From: a virus
DNA length: 25,120 nt
IMG/VR virus record: IMGVR_UViG_3300005288_000295
Span: 1-25,120 of that record
Strand: one strand, 5' to 3'
Shown: positions 1 through 7,302 of the stretch, piece after piece
Layout: each line of letters opens with the position of its first letter
Numbering within the stretch: the first letter of the stretch is position 1
Position numbers and translations under genes: made by a program
The notes under the pieces: generated by a model
Told to the model about the DNA's origin: nothing
The model's database searches: none
What the model saw: the letters and a program-made list of their open reading frames with translations, nothing else

Positions 1-47
1 ATAATCAAGCACGGCTGAGACTGAGCGTGCATGGGTCGATTTGGGGC

Positions 48-82
48 ACAAAAAAGCAGCCCTCACCGGTTAGGGTGAGGGC
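48..82 (-). terminator. Intrinsic terminator at the end of the leftward late operon
   Basis: A perfect 9-bp stem (59-67 with 74-82) encloses a 6-nt loop. Read on the minus strand it is followed, after three bases, by a run of six T (complement of 50-55). This is the form of a rho-independent terminator for minus-strand transcription and would stop the long tail-gene message after it has crossed the plus-strand lipoprotein gene. Confidence 0.8.
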
Positions 83-114
83 CTGCAATGTGAAACTAAT
101 TACGGGAAGGGCAC

Positions 115-142
115 TTAACCGGTCTTATGTAGCCCTTATCAT
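115..142 (+). promoter_or_regulatory. Candidate promoter for the plus-strand SGNH lipoprotein
   Basis: TTAACC at 115-120 and TATCAT at 137-142 are 16 bp apart and resemble sigma-70-type -35 and -10 boxes (4/6 and 5/6 matches). They lie about 30 bp upstream of the chosen TTG start. The gene is isolated from all others on its strand, so it needs a promoter of its own. This is the best candidate seen, but it rests on inspection only. Confidence 0.35.
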
Positions 143-175
143 GAAAGCAATCACATCTGACTTTTGGGGGATGCC

Positions 176-838
176 TTGAAGCTCCGGGCCATGCTTGTTT
201 TCGCTTTGACTGCTGCAGTGCTGGCCGGGTGCGCAGCCGAGCCGCCGCCCGTTTCTGAGAAGGTCCAGCAGGCATATGACAACATCGGGAAGGCCACCCT
301 TCAGCCCAGCCCGAAGGCGATCACCGTTACCGCTATCGGTGATTCCGTCACTGCAGGCAATAGCCCGAACTTCATGGCCGGTCAACTCGGTACGCTGTCT
401 TGGGTTTCTCTGTTGCCGAGCGGCGAGCAGTTCGTGGGCGGGTGGGCGCTCAAGGGCGCCACTACCGAGGACATGCTAGCCAACGCCAAGCCCGTGGCTG
501 CCGACGTGCTTGTGATCATTGCCGGGACGAACGACGGTGGCCGGGTGCCGTTCGCCACCAGCGCCGACCACCTGAAGGCCATAGCCCAGAAGGTCGGCGC
601 TAAACGGGTGGTCGTGTCGGCCATCCCGCCGCGTGATGCCAATCCGGAATGGGCCACAGACTACAACCTTCAGTTGCAGCCCTTCGCCGTTTCGCAGGGT
701 TGGCAATTCGTTGACCCCATGGTTGGCGTACGTAGCGGCGACCACTACATTCCCGGCATGACAGCCGATGGTGTACATCCGACAGCGCCCGCCGTGAAGA
801 TCATCGCGGAATCCCTGGCCACCGCAATCAAGGGCTAG
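176..838 (+). CDS. SGNH/GDSL hydrolase lipoprotein (antisense moron)
   Basis: This encodes a predicted membrane-anchored serine esterase of 220 aa. I chose the TTG at 176 because GGGGGA lies 4 nt upstream and it begins a clean lipoprotein signal peptide (MKLR, a hydrophobic stretch, then LAGC with lipid-modified Cys19). A longer reading from TTG 164 lacks that fit. SGNH landmarks are present: GDSVT with Ser57, GTND at 117-120, and DGVHP with Asp198 and His201. By analogy with the family it should hydrolyse an ester on the outer face of the cell membrane, such as an acetyl or acyl group on envelope polymers; the substrate is unknown. It is one of only two plus-strand genes here and probably has its own promoter. 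Its TAG stop shares a CTAG with the stop of the convergent tail SGNH hydrolase. That suggests a moron gene acting on the infected or lysogenic host. Confidence 0.85.
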   Translation: MKLRAMLVFALTAAVLAGCAAEPPPVSEKVQQAYDNIGKATLQPSPKAITVTAIGDSVTAGNSPNFMAGQLGTLSWVSLLPSGEQFVGGWALKGATTEDMLANAKPVAADVLVIIAGTNDGGRVPFATSADHLKAIAQKVGAKRVVVSAIPPRDANPEWATDYNLQLQPFAVSQGWQFVDPMVGVRSGDHYIPGMTADGVHPTAPAVKIIAESLATAIKG

Positions 839-2016
839 CCCAGCCCGAGCCTGGTCAAGTTGTACAGGCCGAGCTGGGCGAACTTGTACGTCCCCGTGCC
901 AGCACCAGCGCTCAGTAGGATCTTGACGAACGTAGTTCCTGCCGGGACAGTCTTGGTCATCGAGAACACGCCGTTAGTGATGGTCTGCGTGAGGCTGCTG
1001 ACTGGCTTGTAGTCCGTGTTCACCGAGCCGTTGTAGAAGCGGAAGTAAACGATGGGCGTTGACCCGCCCGAGAGCCCTGACACGTCGATCCGGCCCGAGA
1101 GTTGCAAGACATCGCCAGCAGCGAAGCCGCCGCCCGCGCCGTTCACGTCATACTCGATGGTGCGGGCGGATGCCGCCGCTGACATCGCGATCTGAGCCCA
1201 GTTGCCCTTGATGGCCGTATCCCCGGTAATGATGGTGTGCGTGAAGCCGGAAGAGCCGCCAGAGGCGGTCCAGCTATCCGGTACGCCGTCCGCGTTCGCG
1301 TCCGTCAGGAACAACCCATTGGGCAGCAGGTTGGTGCCGTCCGCATTCTCCGTGGGCAGTGGCGGGGACCACGGCGGCAGGAACGGTGCCAGCACAGTGT
1401 TGACGAGGTTCCCCATGGCGAGGTAGCCCGCCGCGTTGGGGTGGGTGCCGTCGCCGCTGTCATAGGCGGAAATGTAGCCGCCCGTTGACGGTTCCGTAAG
1501 CAGGGTGTTGAAGTCGATGAGCGGGATGCCCTCCTGCGCGGCATACCGGCGAATCCAAGCGTTGGTCTGGGACGTGCCCGCCCGCTTCGAAGCACGCGGC
1601 GCGATAGTGCACAGAACCGGCGCGATCCCCGCCTCACGCAACTTCCGCACGATGGCCACCATGTTCGCAACATAGGTCGTGAACGCGATGCCCTGATTGA
1701 CATCGTTTGTCCCGGCCTTGATCGTGCAGAACGTCGGGCTTTTGGAAATCACGTCTGCCTGCACCCGCGAGAGAATGTCGGCGCTCGTGTTCCCTGCGAT
1801 GCCAGCGTTGTAGACAAGGTTGATGCGCTGCGCGGACAGCAGCCCCGCGTAGGTCGGCCAGCCGTCGCCAAAGCTGGAGGATGTTGAAGCAGCCTGGGTA
1901 ATTGAGTCCCCGAGAGCCACCCACCGGTTTCCGTAGACCGATCGGCCAACCGGGGCGAATGAAGGGCCACCTGCTGCCTTCGCGAGACTGCCTGACTGGC
2001 TTACGCTGCGGCTCAT
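835..2016 (-). CDS. Tail-associated SGNH/GDSL hydrolase, minor tail protein
   Basis: This 393-aa protein joins an N-terminal SGNH hydrolase domain (about residues 30-212) to a C-terminal beta-rich region resembling a carbohydrate-binding or tail-fibre domain (about 225-393). Catalytic landmarks are GDSIT with Ser38, an NAGIAGN block at 70-76, GTND at 102-105, and DGTHP with Asp189 and His192. There is no signal peptide, as expected of a virion protein. The ATG overlaps the upstream stop as ATGA, so it is translationally coupled to the FN3-containing tail protein. A likely role is deacetylating or de-esterifying host cell-wall glycopolymer during adsorption. That is inferred from the family and its position last in the tail operon, before the terminator at 48-82. 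Confidence 0.88.
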   Translation of the reverse strand: MSRSVSQSGSLAKAAGGPSFAPVGRSVYGNRWVALGDSITQAASTSSSFGDGWPTYAGLLSAQRINLVYNAGIAGNTSADILSRVQADVISKSPTFCTIKAGTNDVNQGIAFTTYVANMVAIVRKLREAGIAPVLCTIAPRASKRAGTSQTNAWIRRYAAQEGIPLIDFNTLLTEPSTGGYISAYDSGDGTHPNAAGYLAMGNLVNTVLAPFLPPWSPPLPTENADGTNLLPNGLFLTDANADGVPDSWTASGGSSGFTHTIITGDTAIKGNWAQIAMSAAASARTIEYDVNGAGGGFAAGDVLQLSGRIDVSGLSGGSTPIVYFRFYNGSVNTDYKPVSSLTQTITNGVFSMTKTVPAGTTFVKILLSAGAGTGTYKFAQLGLYNLTRLGLG

Positions 2017-2708
2017 GCGTGCACCGTTCCCGTCACTACAATGTCAACGGCATTGGCTTGGCTGGCGTAACCGGCGATGATGTCACCGGGGCCGAGCATT
2101 GCGCTTCCGATGTAGTCCCGGAGGGGCAGGGTGTCATTAGCTCCCAAGGAGTAGGCGTTCAGGACGCGGTGTGTGCCGTCTCCGAGGGTGCCGCCTGTCT
2201 GGACAAGGGACAGGTAAACCGTGACTGGCGTTGCGAAATTGCTGACGGTGGGGAGGCTCGCAGCGGCGCCGGCGAGGCCAGTGTCGGTGTAGCTTGTTCC
2301 CGCAACGGCGGTGACGAGGACGTTCTCAGCACCGGCTGCGGTGCCACGGTAGATGTTGAAAAATGCTGCACCGGGGATGGCGGCCCAAGACAGGGGCTGG
2401 CTGGAGGTGGTGCCCGTGGTGGTGGCTGTGACCTCATTGGAGGCCAGGGTCTCACCGGATGCTGAACGGGCGGTGATCTTCCAGTAATAGGTGCTCGCCG
2501 CAAGGGTACCGCCCGTGGTGGACGTGGTGCCGAGCACAAGGACCGGTGGCGCGGTATTGGCGGTTACGTTGCAGATGGACCCTTGGGACACCTTCACGGA
2601 CGTGCTGGCGGGCACGGTATAGACCGCTGCGTCCGATGTGCCGAGCTGCTGCGAGACGATCACCTGCGGGCTGATGGACGTTGCTGCTTTGATGTTCTGA
2701 CCAGCCAT
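2013..2708 (-). CDS. Minor tail protein with an internal FN3-like domain
   Basis: This 231-aa protein appears to have a split architecture. Residues 1-50 and 158-231 read as one compact beta-domain of the kind seen in small phage tail or fibre proteins (VYTVPAST near 29-36; PVTVYL at 161-166; HRVLNAYSLGANDTLPL at 180-196). Between them (about 51-157) lies an FN3-like module with YYWKITARSASGET and NEVTATT strands and a FNIYRGT segment. FN3 modules are common on phage surfaces and are usually linked to weak carbohydrate binding. ATGA overlap with the next gene and the short gap to the previous one place it in the tail-tip operon. The tail role is inferred; the domain insertion is read from the sequence. 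Confidence 0.75.
   Translation of the reverse strand: MAGQNIKAATSISPQVIVSQQLGTSDAAVYTVPASTSVKVSQGSICNVTANTAPPVLVLGTTSTTGGTLAASTYYWKITARSASGETLASNEVTATTTGTTSSQPLSWAAIPGAAFFNIYRGTAAGAENVLVTAVAGTSYTDTGLAGAAASLPTVSNFATPVTVYLSLVQTGGTLGDGTHRVLNAYSLGANDTLPLRDYIGSAMLGPGDIIAGYASQANAVDIVVTGTVHA
2238..2558 (-). other. FN3-like domain insertion (residues ~51-157)
   Basis: This segment encodes the Ig-like module that interrupts the 2013-2708 protein. The flanking halves, ending NVTA and resuming at NFATPVTVYL, look as if they continue one fold. Boundaries are approximate and set by eye from sequence character. Confidence 0.5.
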
Positions 2709-2711
2709 GGT

Positions 2712-3218
2712 TTAGCTCCCGAAGACGATCGCGAAGGCCGCTGCATTTCCGGCCTGTTCGTATGAAGTGGAAATAAGCCAGTCGGCAGCGTTGAAGCTGG
2801 CGCCGGATGTGAAGCTTGTTGCGGCGGTCACGATATCGCCTGTTGGCGACAGCACCGCATACCCTGCGGCGTACGCCGTGAGCGGCTTCCACTTGGGGAC
2901 ATAAGTGGCATTAAGTGCCGTTGCCGTGGCGCCGGTGACGACCCTCGCAGCGAGTGCCGCGTCAGGCACGCCCAGGGCGGCCGTGAGGTTCGCTGAGAGG
3001 TTCCAGTTCGCAGGGTTGAAGCTGCCCCCGGACGTGTGGGCCGCGATGGCTGAGACGACATCGTTATTCGGTGAGACGACTTGCTGCCCGAGCGCATAGG
3101 CCGTAGTGGGCGCCCATGCTGCGGGTCGTGCGTCCAGGTCTGCTTCGATGCCGTTCATCGCCGCAGCGGTCATGGGCGTGTGGCCGGCGGGCCCGTTAGC
3201 CCAAACGCGTGCCGTCAT
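2712..3218 (-). CDS. Minor tail protein with two carbohydrate-binding-like repeats
   Basis: This 168-aa protein begins with a short N-terminal segment (MTARVWANG..G.TP) typical of phage tail proteins. It then carries two 38-residue copies of a motif of the form W.P.TAY..G..V.SP..D.V.A...FTSG.SFN...W, at residues 35-72 and 110-147. The pattern of Trp, Tyr, Gly and a closing Trp recalls CBM5/12 or chitin-binding-type surface modules, so a role in binding host cell-wall sugars is plausible. The ATG has AAGGAG 7 nt upstream. It follows the roughly 490-bp interval occupied by the opposing plus-strand gene and is followed at 4 bp by the FN3-containing gene. Confidence 0.75.
   Translation of the reverse strand: MTARVWANGPAGHTPMTAAAMNGIEADLDARPAAWAPTTAYALGQQVVSPNNDVVSAIAAHTSGGSFNPANWNLSANLTAALGVPDAALAARVVTGATATALNATYVPKWKPLTAYAAGYAVLSPTGDIVTAATSFTSGASFNAADWLISTSYEQAGNAAAFAIVFGS
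2778..3116 (-). repeat. Two 38-residue carbohydrate-binding-like repeats
   Basis: Copy one covers residues 35-72 (nt 3003-3116) and copy two residues 110-147 (nt 2778-2891) of the minor tail protein. Both begin W.P.TAYA.G and end SFN.A.W and have identical length, which indicates an internal duplication. Confidence 0.75.
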
Positions 3219-3270
3219 CAGTTTTCTCCTTCACGTATTAATTTGTCGCCCGAGCGGGTACGCTTCGGAC

Positions 3271-3729
3271 ATGGAACTGAAATCAACTCTTTTGGGGGCC
3301 GGTGCTGCCGTTGTGGTGGCCGGGGGGTTGTTCTTCGCGGTATCCGCATCGAACGCCGACACTGCCCCGACATCCGTTACGACGTCGCCAGCCACGAGCA
3401 GCGCAACGCCCACACCCGCGCCGGTAGTTACGCCGACCATCACACCAACCCCGGAGCCAGCAGTGACCACAGCAGCACCCGAGCCCGTAGCGACGACCGA
3501 TCCCGCGCCAGTGGTTGAGCCAGCGCCCGTCGTTGTTGAACCGGCGCCGGTGGTTGACCCGGTACCAGCCGCCACGCTGCCCAATGGCATGACAACGGTT
3601 CAGGTTCCGGGCGGGCCGCCACCCGTTAAGATAGGTACGTCAGTCGATCCCGGCGACGGATCCAAGGCGATCCTGAATCCAACGCTGCAAGACGTCGGCC
3701 CGACGCCGAAACCTATCGCAGGAAAATAG
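3271..3729 (+). CDS. Secreted or membrane-anchored Pro/Ala/Thr/Val-rich protein (antisense moron)
   Basis: This is a 152-aa hypothetical protein. MELK is followed by an alanine/valine/glycine hydrophobic segment (residues 6-25) and ASNA-D near residue 30, as in a signal peptide or signal anchor. The rest is low-complexity, rich in Thr, Pro, Ala and Val, with PAPVVEPAPVV-type repeats (about 85-110), and could span or decorate the cell wall. The ATG at 3271 is chosen because it starts the signal sequence, but its Shine-Dalgarno match is weak. It fills a roughly 490-bp gap between two minus-strand tail genes and its 3' end overlaps the opposing minor tail gene by 17 bp. The reverse strand also carries an open frame here, but without a ribosome site. 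Function unknown. Confidence 0.6.
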   Translation: MELKSTLLGAGAAVVVAGGLFFAVSASNADTAPTSVTTSPATSSATPTPAPVVTPTITPTPEPAVTTAAPEPVATTDPAPVVEPAPVVVEPAPVVDPVPAATLPNGMTTVQVPGGPPPVKIGTSVDPGDGSKAILNPTLQDVGPTPKPIAGK

Positions 3730-4405
3730 TCATCACGTCGAGATTGACGAAATTGTTTGAGTTGACCGCCCACGCAAGACTTCCCGAGGAAGCTAATGCG
3801 GAGACGTAAAAAGTCGCCCCCAGGCTCGTGAGCAAGATCGAGCCGGTGGATGGGATGCAAATGCTTCCCCCGGCTGCGGCTGTTGTTTGGCTCGACGCCC
3901 CGAATCCGGCGCCATTTATGCTGGTCGTCAAATATCCGTCGTCGGCGCTCGTGTTGTTGTTCCATGCGTGCATCGTCGCCGTCTCGTAGACGAGCGCCCG
4001 CGTGTATCCGGAAGGTACCGATATGGTTGCCCGCAGAATCTCCACATTGGCTCCGGTAGCGAGGCCGAAGTTGTTCGTCCCGGCGTGAGTGGCCAGTGGA
4101 GAGACCGGCGCTTGGAGCGCCGCATTGTCGATGATGCCCGCAGGCAGTGAGAGTGTCCCGGTAACAGCCATGGCGCCGTTGACGTTCAATGGTCCATTGA
4201 CGGTCTCGGGCCCGTTGACTATCAGTTCCCCGGTGACCGTCTCAGTGCCGGTAACGGTGAATCCGCCCGGTGTTGGCGTGACGCCCATGGGTGCAAAAAC
4301 GTTGGCCGCGGCGAGTTCCTTCACCTGCCGCTGAAGGTCCGCGATCATCCGCATGACATCCCCGTCGTTGCTCACAGCGGAGCCGATCTGTCCAGGCTGG
4401 GTCAT
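3713..4405 (-). CDS. Minor tail protein with hexapeptide beta-repeat
   Basis: This 230-aa protein has a short predicted coiled coil (residues 16-34), then six consecutive hexapeptides of the form V[T/N]Gxxx (51-86), and a C-terminal beta-rich domain (about 110-230) of the kind found in tail fibres and receptor-binding proteins. The ATG at 4405 is preferred over upstream in-frame codons because AAGGA lies 5 nt before it. It starts just past the stop of the upstream tail protein. A trimeric fibre with a beta-solenoid stalk is a reasonable model. Tail function is inferred from position and repeats. Confidence 0.72.
   Translation of the reverse strand: MTQPGQIGSAVSNDGDVMRMIADLQRQVKELAAANVFAPMGVTPTPGGFTVTGTETVTGELIVNGPETVNGPLNVNGAMAVTGTLSLPAGIIDNAALQAPVSPLATHAGTNNFGLATGANVEILRATISVPSGYTRALVYETATMHAWNNNTSADDGYLTTSINGAGFGASSQTTAAAGGSICIPSTGSILLTSLGATFYVSALASSGSLAWAVNSNNFVNLDVMTIFLR
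4148..4255 (-). repeat. Six tandem hexapeptide codon repeats (18-bp unit)
   Basis: Residues 51-86 of the minor tail protein read VTGTET, VTGELI, VNGPET, VNGPLN, VNGAMA, VTGTLS. Each unit starts Val-(Thr/Asn)-Gly, giving a regular 18-bp DNA period consistent with a beta-solenoid rung. Confidence 0.85.
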
Positions 4406-4412
4406 GATGTCC

Positions 4413-5591
4413 TTACGCGGGGTAGAGGGTGCTCGACGGGTAAGTGGTCGAGTCAGGGAAGACGTGCGCGAGATCCACGCCAAGGACGGGCAGTGCCAAG
4501 TTCGCGGCGGTCAGGCTGGCGTTGGAGGAAAGGTCAAGGATTGGCGTGATGGTGTTGTCATCGAGTTGCCAGCCCATGATCCGGGCCGTGCCCTTGAGCC
4601 CGGTTGACCATGCCTTGGTGGTCAGGTCGAAGCCGACGTCGTCACCGATGCCCCAGTCTTTGCCGACTTGCGGGGCTTCCAGTCTCGAGGCGGTGATTGT
4701 GAGGGCTGATGAGCCGTCCTTCATGGCAGCAAGTGCGCGCTGGGCGTGGGTGGTGAGATCGTCAATGGTCGTAATGGACGTGCCCGGGCTCCAGCGGAAG
4801 TCAATCCTCGGCCGATCGCCATACCCGTCTGTCGGGGTCTGTGGCGGCGACTGGGGGCGTGCCGTTCCAGCACCGGATGATGTGGCCATGACGTTGTTCG
4901 CGCCCTGCCCTGACGAGTAGGACTCGACCAGCTTGGCCTTCTGGACAGGCCCGGGAAGGTTGAACGTTGCGTTCGGCCCAAGCCCTGCGGATACTGCGTT
5001 GCCTATCCGTGTGCCGACGTACAGGACGGGAGTGTAGAGGTTGCCCACGACTTCCCAGCCGACAGTCCACTCCGGGCCGCCGATCAGGCCAGACAGTTCG
5101 CCAAGCACCGAATACAGGGTTTTGTCACCGGAGTCCGCCCATGAATGGTCACGGAGCATGCCGACGCCGCCGACGATCTGCACCCGGATCGGGATACCAT
5201 CAGCCCCGCCCCCGTATTTATTCACGAGATACTGGACGATCAAGTTCTGATCCCAGCCAGTGAACGACTCGTCACCGACATCCCGGCTATCGAAATAGCT
5301 CTCGATTGTGGCCAAGTCCAGTTGGATAAAGTCGGTCTCGTCGGTCGTGCGATTGATGACCCAGCCGCCCCACAATGGGGTGGTGGTGTCGTCGGCTAGG
5401 CAGATGACCGTTGCGGCCTTCTTCTCGGTCGCCGTGATCCAGTTCTGAGGGGCCGAGTCGAGCGGGATCTTCGCGGACTGGGACTCGTACCGCATCAAGG
5501 TCTTGGGCATTGGCCCGCCCATGACGAGGTCCGTGAGGTCTGCGAGGACAGCGCCCGTCTTGGCGGCCACGGAAATGTAGCTGAGAGTCAT
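4413..5591 (-). CDS. Minor tail protein (tail-tip/baseplate hub-like)
   Basis: This 392-aa protein resembles the large tail-tip proteins of actinophages (a Gp37-like, non-enzymatic hub fold). It starts with a compact beta-region (MTLSYISVAAKTGAVL), has an LWGGWVINRTTDETDFIQLDL segment near 73-93, a Gly/Ser/Pro-rich linker near 227-260, and ends DSTTYPSSTLYPA. Phage tail-tip proteins often share such a terminus, and the tail terminator product here has a similar ending. No hydrolase signature was seen. It lies after the lysis genes and before the hexapeptide fibre, so it belongs to the same tail-tip set as the genes upstream of the lysis cassette. Exact role uncertain. Confidence 0.72.
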   Translation of the reverse strand: MTLSYISVAAKTGAVLADLTDLVMGGPMPKTLMRYESQSAKIPLDSAPQNWITATEKKAATVICLADDTTTPLWGGWVINRTTDETDFIQLDLATIESYFDSRDVGDESFTGWDQNLIVQYLVNKYGGGADGIPIRVQIVGGVGMLRDHSWADSGDKTLYSVLGELSGLIGGPEWTVGWEVVGNLYTPVLYVGTRIGNAVSAGLGPNATFNLPGPVQKAKLVESYSSGQGANNVMATSSGAGTARPQSPPQTPTDGYGDRPRIDFRWSPGTSITTIDDLTTHAQRALAAMKDGSSALTITASRLEAPQVGKDWGIGDDVGFDLTTKAWSTGLKGTARIMGWQLDDNTITPILDLSSNASLTAANLALPVLGVDLAHVFPDSTTYPSSTLYPA

Positions 5592-5610
5592 ACGGGCGCC
5601 GTCCTTTCAA

Positions 5611-6054
5611 TTACTGTGCGGGCGGTGCTTGGATTACTTCCGGGTCCGGGGCTGGGGGCGTGTACACGGGCGTGACCCCGCCCGGCGCGACGGCGACAGG
5701 CTCGGGAGCCGCGGAGAAGAAGTCCGGCGGGGGTGTGCCAAGGGTCAAGGTTGCTTCAGCCGCAGCGGGAACAGGGGTGCTTGCTACTGGGGAAGTAGTT
5801 GCGGCTGGGTCGCCCTTGGAGTACGTGTCAGGGGAGGATGCCAGACCGAGGAATGCGCCGAACCATGGCCACTGCTGCTCGAGCACGCGGACAAGGGTGT
5901 AGTAGGCACCCGACAGGGCCGCGCCGACGAGAGCGGTGAGCAGCACGGCCAGGGACGGCTCTACCGGTACGTGAATCAGGATGAGCCATGCGGCGAGCTG
6001 CCCGACGATGATCGGGGTATAGGTTCGGATGACACTTGCTACAAGGGCGTTCAT
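5611..6054 (-). CDS. Holin-like membrane protein with Pro/Ala-rich tail
   Basis: This 147-aa protein has two predicted transmembrane segments (about 12-30 and 34-54) and then a long hydrophilic C-terminal tail (about 75-147) rich in Pro, Ala and Thr. Two membrane spans and a start 7 nt after the endolysin stop fit a class II-type holin that lets the amidase reach the cell wall. The disordered tail is longer than in most holins. A GTAGGGAACC ribosome site precedes the ATG. Assignment rests on topology and neighbourhood only; another membrane gene in this cassette could be the true holin. Confidence 0.65.
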   Translation of the reverse strand: MNALVASVIRTYTPIIVGQLAAWLILIHVPVEPSLAVLLTALVGAALSGAYYTLVRVLEQQWPWFGAFLGLASSPDTYSKGDPAATTSPVASTPVPAAAEATLTLGTPPPDFFSAAPEPVAVAPGGVTPVYTPPAPDPEVIQAPPAQ

Positions 6055-6060
6055 GGTTCC

Positions 6061-7014
6061 CTACTTCTTCGTGATTTGGATGTTGACGCCGTTGACGATG
6101 GCGTCGAGGATGGCTTGCGGGTCGGTCGCGGGTGAGTTGACAACGACGTCACCGGTTACGGGCTTCGCGTTGATCGCCGTGAGTATCCCGGCAAGGTTCG
6201 TCTTGGTGCCGTCCGGGAGTACGAAGGTTTGATTCAGGACCGCGGCGGGGATGTCGCGTAGGTGCTGGAAAGCGTCGCCGCCCCCAATGGACGGGTTCTG
6301 GTAGGCCCACACCTGCGCGGGGGTCTTCACTGCCTGATCGGCAAGGTCCTTCTTCGTCGCTGCGTTATCGACCAGTGACCCCAACGCCTTGAGCATGAAG
6401 TTGAGTTGATCATCCGTGACGTTGGCCAAGTCGTCCTCCTGTGGTGTGTAGCCTTGCGTGGTGATGCCCGTGAGGGCTGGCATGGGGCCCGGGTCGGTGT
6501 GGGTGTCGCCGGGGCTGTTGCAGTGCCCGTAGTGGCCTGCATTGCTGTTCCATGTGGCTACGTCGCGGCTGTTGTTCTGCCACTGTGGTTCGCCCATGGG
6601 CCATACGCTGGGCACGCCGAGGGATTCCGCCCATGCGATCAGTTCGGCCCAGCCCTTGAGCGGAGTGTCGGCCACCGTCTCGTACTTGACGCCATCGACA
6701 ACACAACCAGGGGTAAAGAAGACTTCGATCTGGACGCAGACCGCGCCGTCCTGATCGTTGTACATCAGCGCGCGCGAACCAACCGAGGCGGGGTAGTACT
6801 GGAGCATTTCGCCGGTGAACGGGTTCCACATGATGTGGGGGCAATATCCCTTGCTGATGAGATAGTCAGAGACCGCTTCCATGTCCGGCTGCGAGCCATC
6901 CGCTTTGAGCGCGTCCCATGTGATGTGCCAGACGAATCGGGGCGGCAGTGCCGTGTCAAGGGTGACGCCGCCCGGTTGTGGCACCTGCACGGCTCCGGGC
7001 ATGTAATCGCTCAC
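6061..7014 (-). CDS. Endolysin, N-acetylmuramoyl-L-alanine amidase
   Basis: This 317-aa cell-wall hydrolase carries an amidase_2/PGRP-type domain over about residues 15-180. Zinc-site candidates are His30 (FVWHITW), His161/His164 (GHYGHCNS) and the THTDPG motif at 171-176. The C-terminal part (about 195-317) holds a linker and a helical/beta region with YQNPSIGGGDAFQHLRDI, resembling segments seen in actinophage lysins, probably for wall targeting. The GTG at 7014 is chosen because it overlaps the upstream stop as GTGA and has GGAAGGA 7 nt before it. The expected reaction is cleavage of the bond between N-acetylmuramate and L-alanine. No signal peptide, so export would depend on a holin. Confidence 0.88.
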   Translation of the reverse strand: MSDYMPGAVQVPQPGGVTLDTALPPRFVWHITWDALKADGSQPDMEAVSDYLISKGYCPHIMWNPFTGEMLQYYPASVGSRALMYNDQDGAVCVQIEVFFTPGCVVDGVKYETVADTPLKGWAELIAWAESLGVPSVWPMGEPQWQNNSRDVATWNSNAGHYGHCNSPGDTHTDPGPMPALTGITTQGYTPQEDDLANVTDDQLNFMLKALGSLVDNAATKKDLADQAVKTPAQVWAYQNPSIGGGDAFQHLRDIPAAVLNQTFVLPDGTKTNLAGILTAINAKPVTGDVVVNSPATDPQAILDAIVNGVNIQITKK

Positions 7015-7301
7015 TGCTCGTCCTTCCGTTCGGGTGGTGGCGGCGGGAGCTCCTGCCAAATATGTTCCCGGAGATCTTCGATGTATTCGGCGTCGGAATG
7101 GTTTTGGCGCCGCGCCGTGTTAAGTTCCCGCTGCCAGTACTTCGACAGCGATAGGTACTCGGCCTCGGCGCGCGCATGCGACTCGTCGGCGGGGCGCTTG
7201 CTCTTGTGAGACTTATACGACTTTTGCAGCGCGAGCAGCCCCGTGAGGCCACCGGACCCAAGCAGAAGCCCCAGTAGCGTCTGGAGATAGATCGGGTCCA
7301 C
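7011..7301 (-). CDS. Small single-span membrane protein of the lysis cassette
   Basis: This 96-aa protein has one N-terminal transmembrane segment (about 5-25), followed by a charged helical region likely to form a coiled coil (about 38-83) and a PPPPP-containing C-terminus. The GTG start is preceded by AAAGG. It ends in a GTGA overlap with the endolysin, so the two are translationally coupled. Its topology, one membrane helix plus a long soluble helix, is like spanin or holin-accessory proteins, but no family is recognised with certainty. Role in lysis is inferred from position. Confidence 0.65.
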   Translation of the reverse strand: MDPIYLQTLLGLLLGSGGLTGLLALQKSYKSHKSKRPADESHARAEAEYLSLSKYWQRELNTARRQNHSDAEYIEDLREHIWQELPPPPPERKDEQ

Positions 7302-7302
7302 G

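Noticed and set aside
1902-2465. Plus-strand 187-residue open frame over two tail genes
   Set aside because: Gly/Arg/Cys-rich shadow crossing the ATGA junction of two coupled minus-strand genes.
3231-3590. Minus-strand Gly/Thr-rich collagen-like frame
   Set aside because: It is the reverse image of the Pro/Ala/Thr-rich plus-strand protein, lacks a ribosome site, and the plus-strand reading has a signal-like N-terminus. Some doubt remains.
6406-7209. Plus-strand open frame across the endolysin
   Set aside because: No start signal or recognisable domain; it runs antisense to amidase motifs.
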